A stretch of DNA of 51,659 bases from Candidatus Thorarchaeota archaeon (lineage in GTDB: Archaea > Asgardarchaeota > Thorarchaeia > Thorarchaeales > Thorarchaeaceae), in contig RDNZ01000015.1 of NCBI GenBank assembly GCA_011364905.1, positions 1 to 51,659 on the forward strand. Direction: 5' to 3'. Position 1 is the stretch's first letter, and each line of letters starts with the position of its first letter. Below, one piece after another: positions 43,816-51,659 of the stretch. A program made the position numbers and the translations under genes. The notes beneath the pieces were generated by a model, which was not told where the DNA came from, did no database searches, and worked only from the letters and a program-made list of their open reading frames with translations.

Positions 43816-45141
43816 CTATAGAAGCTCATCAAGAACTTCAAGAAGCTCTACAACTTTTAGCTTTGATCCAACACCCGAGAGGTCCTTGCCAGTCTCTTCT
43901 TCTTCTTTCTTCAGTGCCTTGATTCCATCATTGAAGTTGGTTATGCAGAAGGGACATGATGTCATCAGGATGTCTGCACCTGTCGATGCAGCCTCACGGA
44001 GTCGCTCCTTCGCAGTTGACAAAGCCATGTCTGGGAATTGCGCTTTTACACCTCCACCAGCGCCACAACAGAAGGAATCGCCCTTAATCCTGTACATCTC
44101 GATCAACTCTAGTCCTGGGATTGCTTTCAGAACCACTCGTGGAATCTCATAGTGTTCTTCCTTTGCTTTCTCAGCGGCTCTACTATCGAGAAGCCAGTTG
44201 TGGGACTTTTCAAGAATATCCTTCTCAATCGCGATACCCACGTGACGAATACTATGACACGGATCATGCCACGTGACCTTCTTGTTGTAGGGCTTGTTGA
44301 TCTTCAACTTACCCTCTTTCAGCAGGTCATAGACATATTCAACAGTGTGACGTGTCTTGAAGGGTAAAGGCTTTCCACTGACGCGTGGATAATCATTTCT
44401 GATGGTCTTGTAACATCCAGCACATGAGAAGAGTAAGAGATCGAAGTCCTTGAAGGTCTCTAGGTTCTTCTCCATTACTTCCTTGAAGACTGCTTTCTGG
44501 CCAGTCCGCAGGATTGGCGAACCACAACAGACTTCATCCGAGATGATGGTAAAGTCCACACCAAGTTTCTTCAGAATTGATGCTGTTTTGTCAGCGACAT
44601 GTTGTTGCCGATACGCACCTGTGCATCCAACAAAGTACCCAATCTTGACATCTTTGTCAATGTTTTCTGCGTACTTTTCCTGAGCCCACTTTGTTCGATC
44701 ACTTCGCGCCTCGTTGTACGGATTCCTCATGTCTTCATTGTGTACCATGTCGCGGAACTTCGCATGCTTTGGTAGAGGTTCTACGCCAGCCTCTATGACT
44801 GCAGCCCTCAGCTCTTCTGTCACATGTACAGTATCGATATAATTGGGACACTGCGTCTCACACATGCCGCAGGTCGTACAAGCCTCTGCTACTTCGAGGA
44901 GTTCCTGACTAGCAGGAAGCTCATTGTTTAGAAAGGCACGAGCCATCCATTGCTTTCCAGAGTTGAAATACCCTTCCCAGCCGAAATAGATACCAGCAGG
45001 GCAACCCTGAAGCATACCTGTGTACTCCTCGTCCCTTCCTTCTCGGTCAGGTTCTCCGGAGTAAGCGTATTGGCATGCTCGGCAGTGAATGCACCGCGCA
45101 TTAATCCTTCGAAGGTCTTCTAGACTTGTCATCTCATTCAT
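43816..45141 (-). CDS. FeS/CCG-domain oxidoreductase subunit (GlpC/HdrD-like)
   Basis: 441 aa. Two 4Fe-4S sites lie in the N-terminal 120 residues: the second is a normal CTTCGMCETQCPNY. The first is CIHCRACQYAYSGE, with the last Cys of the set in GCPAG about 23 residues further on instead of three. Two CCG domains follow, with EVCCGSPILRTGQ and SFCCGAGGGVKAQ, plus CHSIRHVG. Such proteins pass electrons from an FAD subunit to a quinone, menaquinone or heterodisulfide-type acceptor. The FAD oxidase gene is 62 nt upstream, so they form a two-subunit hydroxyacid dehydrogenase. Confidence 0.88.
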   Translation of the reverse strand: MNEMTSLEDLRRINARCIHCRACQYAYSGEPDREGRDEEYTGMLQGCPAGIYFGWEGYFNSGKQWMARAFLNNELPASQELLEVAEACTTCGMCETQCPNYIDTVHVTEELRAAVIEAGVEPLPKHAKFRDMVHNEDMRNPYNEARSDRTKWAQEKYAENIDKDVKIGYFVGCTGAYRQQHVADKTASILKKLGVDFTIISDEVCCGSPILRTGQKAVFKEVMEKNLETFKDFDLLLFSCAGCYKTIRNDYPRVSGKPLPFKTRHTVEYVYDLLKEGKLKINKPYNKKVTWHDPCHSIRHVGIAIEKDILEKSHNWLLDSRAAEKAKEEHYEIPRVVLKAIPGLELIEMYRIKGDSFCCGAGGGVKAQFPDMALSTAKERLREAASTGADILMTSCPFCITNFNDGIKALKKEEEETGKDLSGVGSKLKVVELLEVLDELL

Positions 45142-45203
45142 TTCTCCTTGTATCGTAGACGTTTATAGTGGTTATGTTTCGTAACATTTTTCACACCCTA
45201 GTT

Positions 45204-46721
45204 TCATTCTTTAGTCGGATTGGGAAGGTCCGTGACGCTCTCCCATGGGATTGCGAGACGACCTGGGTGCAATATCAAGTTCGGGTCCAAGACCTTTCGG
45301 AATTTGACCAGCATCTTGTAGTACTCCTTAGCCTGACTGAAGGTCTGTGGCGCATGGACGAATGGATCTGGCCGATAGTTGAGCCACCCTTTCTTCAGGA
45401 AACTCTTTGTGGTCTCAAGGTTGAACTCCCGAATCTTGTCCATAATGCCAGGCTCTGTCCAGTCAAAACAAAGGATGGGCATAACAATTGCTTGCCTTGC
45501 GTGATCAATGGATGCAACCCACATCGTTTCTGGGAAGCCGTGGTCCGCCATTGCTGCGCAGTACTCCTCCATCATCTTGCTACTCTCAAGCCATGGGCAG
45601 TACCAGGTGATGAACAGGAATCCTGCCTGCCAGAGAGAGTATGGGACCGCAATCTTATTGGGCTTCTTGAGCCGGGATGCGACCTGCTTTGGATGCAGCT
45701 CCTGCTTTGGAGTCGAGCGCTTCTCCCGAACCTCATAGTCCTTGTAGATTTTGTCAATACCTTTGAGGGTTTCATCGAGCTCCTCCTGAGACCACGCCCA
45801 GCACTCGTAATTCATCCACTTCTTGTCGACTCCAATCTTCTTGTAAAAGTCATAATCGATTGGAACATTCTCTTTGGGCCAGCGCGTCATGACAAGTTCA
45901 TAGTTACCACCCTGCACCATGACAGTGCGTTCCGCAATGCCCAGTTCATGTCTAGAAATCTCCCAAGCGGGCTTGACAATGTCATCCCAAGATTCGCCCC
46001 CATAGGCTACAACTGTCTTATAGTGAGGATGGGGTACCATCTTGATGGCACACTTCGTGATGATGCCCATTGAGCCCTGAGACCCCAGAAACAGACCATC
46101 AGGGTTTGGTCCAACGCCCCATCTATAGAACGGTTTTGCACCGGGCAGTGCCCATGAGCCAGTGTGAAAGATCTCACCCGTTGGTAACACAATTTGCATG
46201 CCCATTATCATATCTGCCTGAGGACCATATACACCAGTTACGAGCGAGAACCCTCGCTCAATGGCATCACCAAGTACTGTGGCTGCAGGCGGTGCGCCAT
46301 CAGGGATTGGCGGAGCCCAGTCTGGGTACTTGGTTTTGAAAATTCTCCATGCATCACCAGATCTGACACCAGGCTCCACAACCATGACTCTGTTCTCAGT
46401 ATCTACTTCCATTTTGTCCATCCGAGTCATGTCCATGTAGATTCCGCCAGGTTCTATTGCTGGTAATGCAAAGCCTCCGCTGAGGCCTCCAGCTGCAGGG
46501 GTTACAGGGCTCAGGTTCTCGTTCGCCACAATGAGGATCTTGGATACTTCCTCTGCGCTTGCAGGTCGTACAATGACCTCTGGAACGACAGCCTCGAGGC
46601 CCATAATCCCTCGCGCCATATAGCTATGACGAAGCGGTTCACTGGTGGTGACATACTTCTCACCACAGATGTTTGTGAGTTTCTTGACCACCTCGTCTGT
46701 GACCTTGTTATACTCTACCAA
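45204..46721 (-). CDS. FAD-binding oxidase, D-2-hydroxyacid (lactate/glycolate) dehydrogenase type
   Basis: 505 aa of the GlcD/LDH-D family. The FAD_binding_4 fold carries VTPAAGGLSGGFALPA and VVEPGVRSGDAWRIF, then GDAIERGFSLVTGVYG and GLFLGSQGSMGIITK. A C-terminal FAD-oxidase domain ends with LDPNLILHPGRLA. It oxidises a 2-hydroxyacid such as lactate or glycolate and hands electrons to the FeS/CCG protein encoded downstream. The exact substrate cannot be told. An antisense open frame of 301 codons over this gene is an artefact of its codon pattern. Confidence 0.9.
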   Translation of the reverse strand: MVEYNKVTDEVVKKLTNICGEKYVTTSEPLRHSYMARGIMGLEAVVPEVIVRPASAEEVSKILIVANENLSPVTPAAGGLSGGFALPAIEPGGIYMDMTRMDKMEVDTENRVMVVEPGVRSGDAWRIFKTKYPDWAPPIPDGAPPAATVLGDAIERGFSLVTGVYGPQADMIMGMQIVLPTGEIFHTGSWALPGAKPFYRWGVGPNPDGLFLGSQGSMGIITKCAIKMVPHPHYKTVVAYGGESWDDIVKPAWEISRHELGIAERTVMVQGGNYELVMTRWPKENVPIDYDFYKKIGVDKKWMNYECWAWSQEELDETLKGIDKIYKDYEVREKRSTPKQELHPKQVASRLKKPNKIAVPYSLWQAGFLFITWYCPWLESSKMMEEYCAAMADHGFPETMWVASIDHARQAIVMPILCFDWTEPGIMDKIREFNLETTKSFLKKGWLNYRPDPFVHAPQTFSQAKEYYKMLVKFRKVLDPNLILHPGRLAIPWESVTDLPNPTKE

Positions 46722-46787
46722 ATGACTAATCCTCCATCTTCAGCCTTAGGAGCTGATACGGTAGTTGTCGAAAGCAAGGTTTCGCTG

Positions 46788-46826
46788 GAGAAATCCATCA
46801 TAAATAAGATTCGGCTAACAATAGAT
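46788..46826 (+). repeat. Dispersed repeat copy R1
   Basis: Contains GATTCGGCTAACAATAGAT (46808-46826), preceded by AGAAATCCATCATAAA. The same unit, slightly varied, occurs at 47980-48017 (R2) and 48991-49027 (R3). R1 and R2 also share GAAAGC and the 15-nt left part. It lies in the gap between the FAD oxidase and cysteine-synthase genes; no plus-strand gene follows. Confidence 0.7.
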
Positions 46827-46926
46827 ATCGAATGTGGAATAAAAAAAAGAGGATATGCGTTCCTCATTAATTCCCTTATTGTGATTCCAGTTTGACCAAT
46901 CATGAAAGCTCTAAGTGAACTGCGAT

Positions 46927-47880
46927 TTAGGTCACCCTTGACGAACTCAGGCAAAGACTCTGTTCAGGAACTTCGAATAGAGTGCTACTAAGATATTTCG
47001 AACCCAAGTCAGCCAGCAGCACCACTATTAGAGATTCTGACTCACGCTGATTGTGTAAATCTTTAGCTAAATCAAGAGCACCTGTAACCGCTGCACCTGC
47101 GCTATGACCAATGAAGAGACCCTCCTCAACAGCCAGATTTTTTGCTGTGCACTCTGCAGAAACATCATCTACGTAAATACGCTGGTCAAGAATTGTTTCG
47201 TCAAATATCCCTGGCACGTACTGAGTCTTCAAATCTTTCAGTCCTGCGATAGCCGCTCCAGTTTCAGGCTCTACTGAAACAATCTTGATTGTTGAGTCAA
47301 ACTCTTTCAGACCTCGTCCTACACCCATCAATGTACCGGATGTACCAAGACCTGCAACGAAATGCGTGACTTTCCCATCAGTGTCTTCGATTATCTCTTG
47401 AGCTGTTGTTTCATAATGAGCAGTCCAGTTCATTGGATTCTCAAACTGGTTTGGATAATAATACATCTCTGGTGATTCTATGAGCCTTGCATCCACGTAG
47501 TCTTGAGCCCCATCCATACCAAGATCTGCAGATGTGAGCGTAACAGTAGCACCATATGCTTCCATCATTCTGCGTCGTTCAATCGACATTGATTCGGGCA
47601 TGACCAACTCACATCTGTATCCTCTAATGGCACAGATCATAGCGAGTCCTATTCCTGTGTTCCCGCTTGTTGCTTCGATTACGGTCTTGTCCTTAGTCAG
47701 AAGCCCTCGCTCAATAGCGCTGTCGATCATATACTTGGCAATTCGGTCCTTCACACTCCCTCCAGGATTTAGACCCTCGATTTTTGCGAGAAGTGTGATA
47801 TCGGGATATGGATTGAGATGATGGATTCTAACAAGGGGCGTATGGCCTATCATTTCACTTACATTGTCATAGTATTTCAT
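46927..47880 (-). CDS. cysM: Cysteine synthase-like PLP enzyme
   Basis: 317 aa, fold-type II. The Schiff-base Lys is in NPGGSVKDRIAKYM, the substrate loop is TSGNTGIGLAMICA, the phosphate site is GLGTSGTLMGVGRGL, and the C-terminal part has GLFIGHSAGAAV. It makes cysteine from O-acetylserine or O-phosphoserine with sulfide, or acts in trans-sulfuration; the CysK/CysM label is by overall similarity. It lies alone between gene units, with the repeat R2 upstream. Confidence 0.85.
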   Translation of the reverse strand: MKYYDNVSEMIGHTPLVRIHHLNPYPDITLLAKIEGLNPGGSVKDRIAKYMIDSAIERGLLTKDKTVIEATSGNTGIGLAMICAIRGYRCELVMPESMSIERRRMMEAYGATVTLTSADLGMDGAQDYVDARLIESPEMYYYPNQFENPMNWTAHYETTAQEIIEDTDGKVTHFVAGLGTSGTLMGVGRGLKEFDSTIKIVSVEPETGAAIAGLKDLKTQYVPGIFDETILDQRIYVDDVSAECTAKNLAVEEGLFIGHSAGAAVTGALDLAKDLHNQRESESLIVVLLADLGSKYLSSTLFEVPEQSLCLSSSRVT

Positions 47881-47979
47881 AATCTTCCATTACTCATCTT
47901 CCTCTTTTGCTAATAGGCATGTCTGCAAATATTGCCCTCATTCTATCTTTATGCTCCATCACCGTTGAAAGCGCGCAGA

Positions 47980-48017
47980 AGAAATCCATCATAAACAGGA
48001 TTCGGCTAGCCATAGAT
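47980..48017 (+). repeat. Dispersed repeat copy R2
   Basis: GATTCGGCTAGCCATAGAT (47999-48017) preceded by GAAATCCATCATAAA and followed by AAGCAAGATAGATTAG, which is also found after R3. It lies 43 nt before the ATG of the first LRR gene. CATAGAT could serve as a TATA box. Confidence 0.75.
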
Positions 48018-48059
48018 TCGAAAGAAGCAAGATAGATTAGCCTTCACCCTTATTTGTAA

Positions 48060-48917
48060 ATGGGTAGTTTTCGTTTGGCGAGTATCAGTTTCGACCAAGG
48101 GATTGCGATTCTTGCATTTTTAACATCAATACTCGTTGGTTTGTTCATGTGGATTTACTTGGGGGAGAGAGCCGTAGATTTCAATGACCGTGTTTTCTCC
48201 ACTTTTTTAATAACTACTTTATGTTGGTGCGGTTGGCTTTTTCTTGGTATTGAAATCACAACCAGATATCATGCTTGGAAAAGGCGATTCGCACAACCGC
48301 AACTGATGACTCTGGATTTGGAAAATTCTAATCTTGATAAGATTAATCTAGCAAGTATCGAAAATCTTGACCAATATGAGCGAATCGATCTTGGATTCAA
48401 CGAACTGAAGACAATCGATCTCTCTCCTCTCACTGGGAGCACTAGCCTGAAGGAGTTGATTCTCTACATGAATCACCTGGAGTCCATCGATCTCTCTCCA
48501 CTGGCATCCTGCCCGAATCTCGAGTATCTTGACCTTACAAACAATGACCTTGAAACGATAGACCTCACACCACTCGCATTGTGTTTCAAACTAACTGGTC
48601 TGAATATTGGAGGAAACAAAACCTCACACCTCGATTTGAGTCCAATATCGGAATGTAGAGAATTGGAAGTTCTAAATATCGATGATATGAATCTTAGAGA
48701 GATCGATCTCTCACCTCTAAGAAACTTCACAAAATTGTGGTTCCTAAAACTGAATGATAACGAGCTGAAAACTCTCGATATCACGCCACTATTCGAGTGT
48801 CAAAAGCTGTCTGATTTTGAGATTGATAACATAGAGCTAACAACCACGTTGGATTTTGATCTCGAAACTTGGCCAAAAGGTGTTAGAGAGTATAAACGCA
48901 GAATTCGTTTTATCTAG
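48060..48917 (+). CDS. Membrane-anchored leucine-rich-repeat protein (copy 1)
   Basis: 285 aa. Two hydrophobic segments (about 17-36 and 46-63) anchor the N-terminus. Residues 80-275 form about eight leucine-rich repeats of 22-23 residues, with consensus L-x-x-I/L-D-L-S-P-L, e.g. LETIDLSPLALCFKL and LREIDLSPLRNFTKL. No ribosome site precedes ATG 48060, so translation may be leaderless or from a promoter in repeat R2. The repeat block offers a protein-binding surface. A close tandem paralogue follows at 49084. Confidence 0.85.
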   Translation: MGSFRLASISFDQGIAILAFLTSILVGLFMWIYLGERAVDFNDRVFSTFLITTLCWCGWLFLGIEITTRYHAWKRRFAQPQLMTLDLENSNLDKINLASIENLDQYERIDLGFNELKTIDLSPLTGSTSLKELILYMNHLESIDLSPLASCPNLEYLDLTNNDLETIDLTPLALCFKLTGLNIGGNKTSHLDLSPISECRELEVLNIDDMNLREIDLSPLRNFTKLWFLKLNDNELKTLDITPLFECQKLSDFEIDNIELTTTLDFDLETWPKGVREYKRRIRFI

Positions 48918-48990
48918 TATTTTTAGAAACACACGCCACCTGCGAGAACAGACACGGCCTTAGAATGACTCTAAGTGTCCGTTCATCAAA

Positions 48991-49027
48991 GAATTCCACC
49001 AGAGAAAGGATTCGGCTAACTATAGAT
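48991..49027 (+). repeat. Dispersed repeat copy R3
   Basis: GATTCGGCTAACTATAGAT (49009-49027) with AAGCAAGACAGATTAGCTTTCA after it, matching the sequence after R2. It lies 56 nt upstream of the ATG of the second LRR gene and about 70 nt beyond the stop of the first. Its left part (GAATTCCACCAGAGAAAG) has diverged. Confidence 0.75.
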
Positions 49028-49083
49028 TTGGTAAAAGCAAGACAGATTAGCTTTCATGAGTTTCCATCTGTAGGAGTCTGCTA

Positions 49084-50166
49084 ATGTCTGAAGTGAAAAT
49101 TGACTGGAAGATCGGTTGCTTGATATTCCTGTTTGTACTGATAATGGCTTCTTTATTCTTGTATGTGTTCGGATTTACTCCATATGAACTATCTGTGAGA
49201 ATAGTCATGATTGTAATACCCATTTTTCTAGGACTTGGTTTGTATCTCGTGATAGCACAACTTATTGCAGTGACTTCAGTAAGTCCTAGACTTCCCAAGC
49301 TTTCACAAGTCTTCAGTATCAGGGACGCACCATTAACCAGGAATGAAGAATTATCGATTCTCGGTTTTTTGTGTGGTCTCATCCTCAGTCTACTAACATG
49401 GAGAATTCTAGGATCTCACGGGGCAGAGATAGGATTTAGATTAGCCATGTCTCTTGCAGCTTTCACCGCTGGTTTGGCAGGAGTACCATTTGCATATCTT
49501 TACGTTTCTTACGAACTGCAAGTAAGGCAAGAGGGGAAGAGTCCACCATCGCTGACAGCATTAGATTTGAGATCCTCAGGATTGTCCGAGTTTAGTTTGA
49601 AAGGAGTCCAGAATCTAGACCATATACAAAGTATCAGACTAGAACTCAACGAACTGAGAACAATCGACCTCAATCCTCTTAGAGGGAGCAATAGCCTTGT
49701 TGAGTTGGTTCTACACTCGAATCGCTTAGAAACCATTGATCTCTCACCACTAGCAACTTGTCCCAACTTGGATTATTTGGACCTCGCAGCAAACAATCTG
49801 AAAAGCGTAGACCTCACTCCACTCGCTTCTTGCACTAGACTAACAGCCCTAAACCTTGGAGGTAATCCAACTTCCGAGATTGACCTAAGCCCTCTCTCGG
49901 AATGTAGAGATCTGAAGATTCTGACTATAGATGATATGAAACTCACAGAAGTTGATCTATCCCCTCTGAGTGGTTTCAGAGAACTTGAGTTTCTGAAACT
50001 AAATGATAACCAGTTAGAATCTGTTGATATTTCACCGCTTTTTGAATGCGAAAAACTAGACTTACTAGAAATTGATAGAATAAAACTCACAACAACATTG
50101 ATTCGGGAGGTGGAGGACTGGCCTAAGGGTGTTAGAAAACATAGTAAGAGAATCAGCTCAGTCTAA
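49084..50166 (+). CDS. Membrane-anchored leucine-rich-repeat protein (copy 2)
   Basis: 360 aa. Four hydrophobic segments (about 9-30, 37-60, 92-106 and 115-138) precede leucine-rich repeats over residues 155-345, which match those of copy 1 repeat for repeat (LETIDLSPLATCPNL, SEIDLSPLSECRDL, LTEVDLSPLSGFREL, LESVDISPLFECEKL). GGAG about 8 nt before ATG 49084 is a good ribosome site, unlike copy 1. The larger membrane part is the main difference. LRR repeats of this SDS22-like type bind proteins; the partner is unknown. Confidence 0.85.
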   Translation: MSEVKIDWKIGCLIFLFVLIMASLFLYVFGFTPYELSVRIVMIVIPIFLGLGLYLVIAQLIAVTSVSPRLPKLSQVFSIRDAPLTRNEELSILGFLCGLILSLLTWRILGSHGAEIGFRLAMSLAAFTAGLAGVPFAYLYVSYELQVRQEGKSPPSLTALDLRSSGLSEFSLKGVQNLDHIQSIRLELNELRTIDLNPLRGSNSLVELVLHSNRLETIDLSPLATCPNLDYLDLAANNLKSVDLTPLASCTRLTALNLGGNPTSEIDLSPLSECRDLKILTIDDMKLTEVDLSPLSGFRELEFLKLNDNQLESVDISPLFECEKLDLLEIDRIKLTTTLIREVEDWPKGVRKHSKRISSV

Positions 50167-50248
50167 AAATCCCGGTACTATTTTTACCTAGAAATAACAA
50201 GTTATTATGAAGGACCAGGTTCCCTTTTTCTTCAGGAGTGAGGTAGAA

Positions 50249-51232
50249 TTGAAGATTGGAATCCAAATCGAACCTCAGATGGGGTATACCTACGAAGATA
50301 TAGTAACTCTTGCCAAGGCTTCCGAGAATGCAGGCTTCTACAGCTTCACGGTTTCGGATCACTTCTTTGGAAATCCTGAGAGTGTAGAGAAGCATGCTCA
50401 CGATGCATGGACTCTTCTTGCGTTATTGACTCCACAGACTGAGCGAATTCGTCTGGGAGTAGTTGTTACTTGTCAATCCTATAGGAATCCTGCACAATTG
50501 GCCAAAATCGTAGCGACTTTGGATAACGCATCGAATGGGAGAATAGACTTTGGTATCGGAGCAGGATGGAAGAGATCAGAGTATGAGGCATATGGCTACC
50601 CATTTCCATCCAACAAGACAAGAGTTCTCCAGCTGAGAGAGGCCATCCAAATAATCAACCTCCTCTGGACAGAAACAAGACCAAGCTTCGACGGTGAGTA
50701 TTATCGTATCAAAGAAACCATGTTCCTACCGAAACCTGTTCAGAAACCTCGCATTCCCATCTGGATTGGAACTCAAAAGTTGAAGGCTCCAATGATGGAA
50801 GAAATCATTGCACGTTATGCAGATGGACTGAACTATGATACCGAAACTCCAGAAGAACTACTAGAGAAGAAAAACCGAATGAGAAAAGCATGTGATAAGG
50901 TTGGACGCAATTTTAATGATCTGAAATGGTCTCTTTATCTATGCACATCTGTAATTGGGAAGGATGCGCATGATTTTGAAGCAAAGAAGAAGGAGCTCCT
51001 TAAACAGCACTGGTTGTTCGAGGAGATAACTGACAAGCAAAAACCGAACGTCCTCGAAGTTATGCTTACAAAGTACGTTTCGGGCACAGTAGATTCAGCT
51101 GTTGAGGATCTCTCCAAATACAGGAATGAAATAGACATCCTCATCTTGGGTCTTCCTATGGTTGGTGACCTTCGCAAGAACGGATTGTATACCATCAAGA
51201 TACTAAAAGACCATATCGTGCCTAGAACCTGA
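50249..51232 (+). CDS. LLM-class (F420/FMN) flavin-dependent oxidoreductase (second copy)
   Basis: About 327 aa taking TTG 50249 as start, because GAGGT (50240-50244) lies 4 nt before it and the product then begins LKIGIQIEPQMGY like its paralogue. ATG 50207 gives 14 extra residues. Luciferase-like fold motifs are SFTVSDHFFGNPE, IRLGVVVTCQSYRNPAQLAKIV and IDFGIGAGWKRSEYEAYGY. It shares the order of motifs with 38638-39600. F420 is the probable cofactor in an archaeon. Substrate unknown. It follows the second LRR gene by 82 nt on the same strand. Confidence 0.88.
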   Translation: MKIGIQIEPQMGYTYEDIVTLAKASENAGFYSFTVSDHFFGNPESVEKHAHDAWTLLALLTPQTERIRLGVVVTCQSYRNPAQLAKIVATLDNASNGRIDFGIGAGWKRSEYEAYGYPFPSNKTRVLQLREAIQIINLLWTETRPSFDGEYYRIKETMFLPKPVQKPRIPIWIGTQKLKAPMMEEIIARYADGLNYDTETPEELLEKKNRMRKACDKVGRNFNDLKWSLYLCTSVIGKDAHDFEAKKKELLKQHWLFEEITDKQKPNVLEVMLTKYVSGTVDSAVEDLSKYRNEIDILILGLPMVGDLRKNGLYTIKILKDHIVPRT

Positions 51233-51330
51233 TTTTTAAGTATTAGGAACTCTGATAAAGCTTTTTTCATGTTTTTCGGGATTATGATGGTCGATAAGAT
51301 TTGTAAAAATCAAGGGTCCTTCATGGTCAT

Positions 51331-51340
51331 TATATATTGA
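51331..51340 (+). promoter_or_regulatory. TATA box before the last gene
   Basis: TATATATTGA lies about 30 nt before ATG 51370. Initiation near 51360 would leave a short leader containing the GGTG motif just before the start codon. Confidence 0.5.
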
Positions 51341-51369
51341 TTCTTCGTTAGTCTTGTTCAGGTGTTATA

Positions 51370-51657
51370 ATGAACGCACGCATTGTAGAAACCCCCACGG
51401 GCGAACGGATTGTACTCAGCATAGTCCCACCCATGATCGAGGATGCGATAATGCTCTCCTTCGGTCACGCAATAATTGAATTTGAGGCCACTCTCTATGA
51501 AAAGTTCCTCCACCTGACATATGGTGTTGTTGTTACTTGTGACGAGTTCAAAGAATACCTACAAAACATGGAGGAAAGAGGGTTGATTGTTTCATCAGAG
51601 TTTCTTGGTAAACGCTGTTGGTCATGGAATCCCGAGATGAAACCAGACATCTACTAA
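51370..51657 (+). CDS. Small winged-helix-like hypothetical protein
   Basis: 95 aa ending with TAA at 51655-51657, two bases before the window edge. Residues 45-85 (YEKFLHLTYGVVVTCDEFKEYLQNMEERGLIVSSEFLGK) resemble the helix-helix-wing layout of small winged-helix proteins, though the match is weak. The N-terminal part (IVLSIVPPMIEDAIMLSFG) is hydrophobic but not a membrane helix. A DNA-binding role is possible, no more. It has its own TATA box. Confidence 0.6.
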   Translation: MNARIVETPTGERIVLSIVPPMIEDAIMLSFGHAIIEFEATLYEKFLHLTYGVVVTCDEFKEYLQNMEERGLIVSSEFLGKRCWSWNPEMKPDIY

Positions 51658-51659
51658 GA

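Noticed and set aside
45168..46073. 301-codon open frame on the plus strand
   Set aside because: It is antisense to a well-supported FAD oxidase gene, has no recognisable domain, and its composition follows from the codon pattern of that gene.
46901..46990. 29-codon frame downstream of repeat R1
   Set aside because: It is antisense to the end of the cysteine-synthase gene and has no ribosome site.
1..51659. CRISPR arrays, insertion sequences or prophage
   Set aside because: No regularly spaced direct repeats, transposase, integrase or phage structural gene was found on either strand. The three-copy repeat near 47-49 kb is too few and too irregular.

Overview
The window reads as archaeal chromosome, most plausibly from an Asgard archaeon of the Thorarchaeota type (an inference from gene content; no rRNA, tRNA or ribosomal protein gene is present to prove it). 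Signs are Lrp-type and membrane-tethered winged-helix regulators, two F420/flavin (LLM-type) oxidoreductases, secreted proteins with one C-terminal anchor helix and many N-glycosylation sequons, AT-rich TATA-like promoters, frequent GTG and TTG starts, and Shine-Dalgarno motifs such as AGGTGA or GGAGG. The gene content is heterotrophic. No CRISPR array, insertion sequence, integrase or phage gene was seen.

Layout. 1-2.7 kb: a possible structured RNA, a CARF-like regulator, a double GNAT acetyltransferase and a membrane protein. 2.7-5.8 kb (minus): a four-gene operon of thioredoxin-like protein, membrane protein, lone oligopeptide-type ABC ATPase and double-HTH Lrp regulator, with a 28-bp dyad next to its TATA box. 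6.1-7.7 kb: membrane winged-helix protein and anchored exported protein. 7.7-9.8 kb (minus): propionyl/methylmalonyl-CoA carboxyltransferase, a small membrane protein and a frameshifted relic of a second carboxyltransferase. 10.1-17.2 kb (plus): exported sugar dehydrogenase, a tightly packed ThDP enzyme / zinc dehydrogenase / SCP2 cluster, a P-loop ATPase and an HNH protein. 17.2-21.2 kb (minus): RNase HIII, phosphoesterase, biotin ligase, MFS transporter. 21.3-26.2 kb: threonine aldolase, then the complete methylmalonyl-CoA mutase/epimerase operon (minus).

26.3-34.5 kb: surface protein and membrane regulator, TPR protein, CoA-transferase pair with a HAD phosphatase, zinc-ribbon membrane pair, DUF998-like and metallo-beta-lactamase proteins. 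34.5-43.7 kb: two large paralogous surface proteins with repeat blades, separated by a GNAT, an LLM oxidoreductase and an MFS transporter; the second runs into a GrpB-family pseudogene carrying one in-frame TGA. 43.8-47.9 kb (minus): an FeS/CCG protein with an FAD oxidase (D-2-hydroxyacid dehydrogenase type) and a cysteine-synthase-like enzyme. 48-50.2 kb: tandem membrane LRR proteins under a shared upstream repeat. 50.2-51.7 kb: a second LLM oxidoreductase and a small winged-helix-like protein.

How genes may work together: carboxyltransferase, epimerase, split B12-dependent mutase, MeaB chaperone, biotin ligase and CoA-transferases fit propionyl-CoA/methylmalonyl-CoA/succinyl-CoA interconversion in amino-acid or acid catabolism. 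The biotin carboxylase and biotin carrier are not here. A second theme is gene duplication: TPR, zinc-ribbon, LRR, surface-blade, GNAT and LLM pairs all occur inside 52 kb, along with two decayed genes. No convincingly new multi-gene system is proven. The best candidates for a closer look are the orphan ABC-ATPase operon, the LRR pair with its repeated promoter-like element, and the surface-blade pair.
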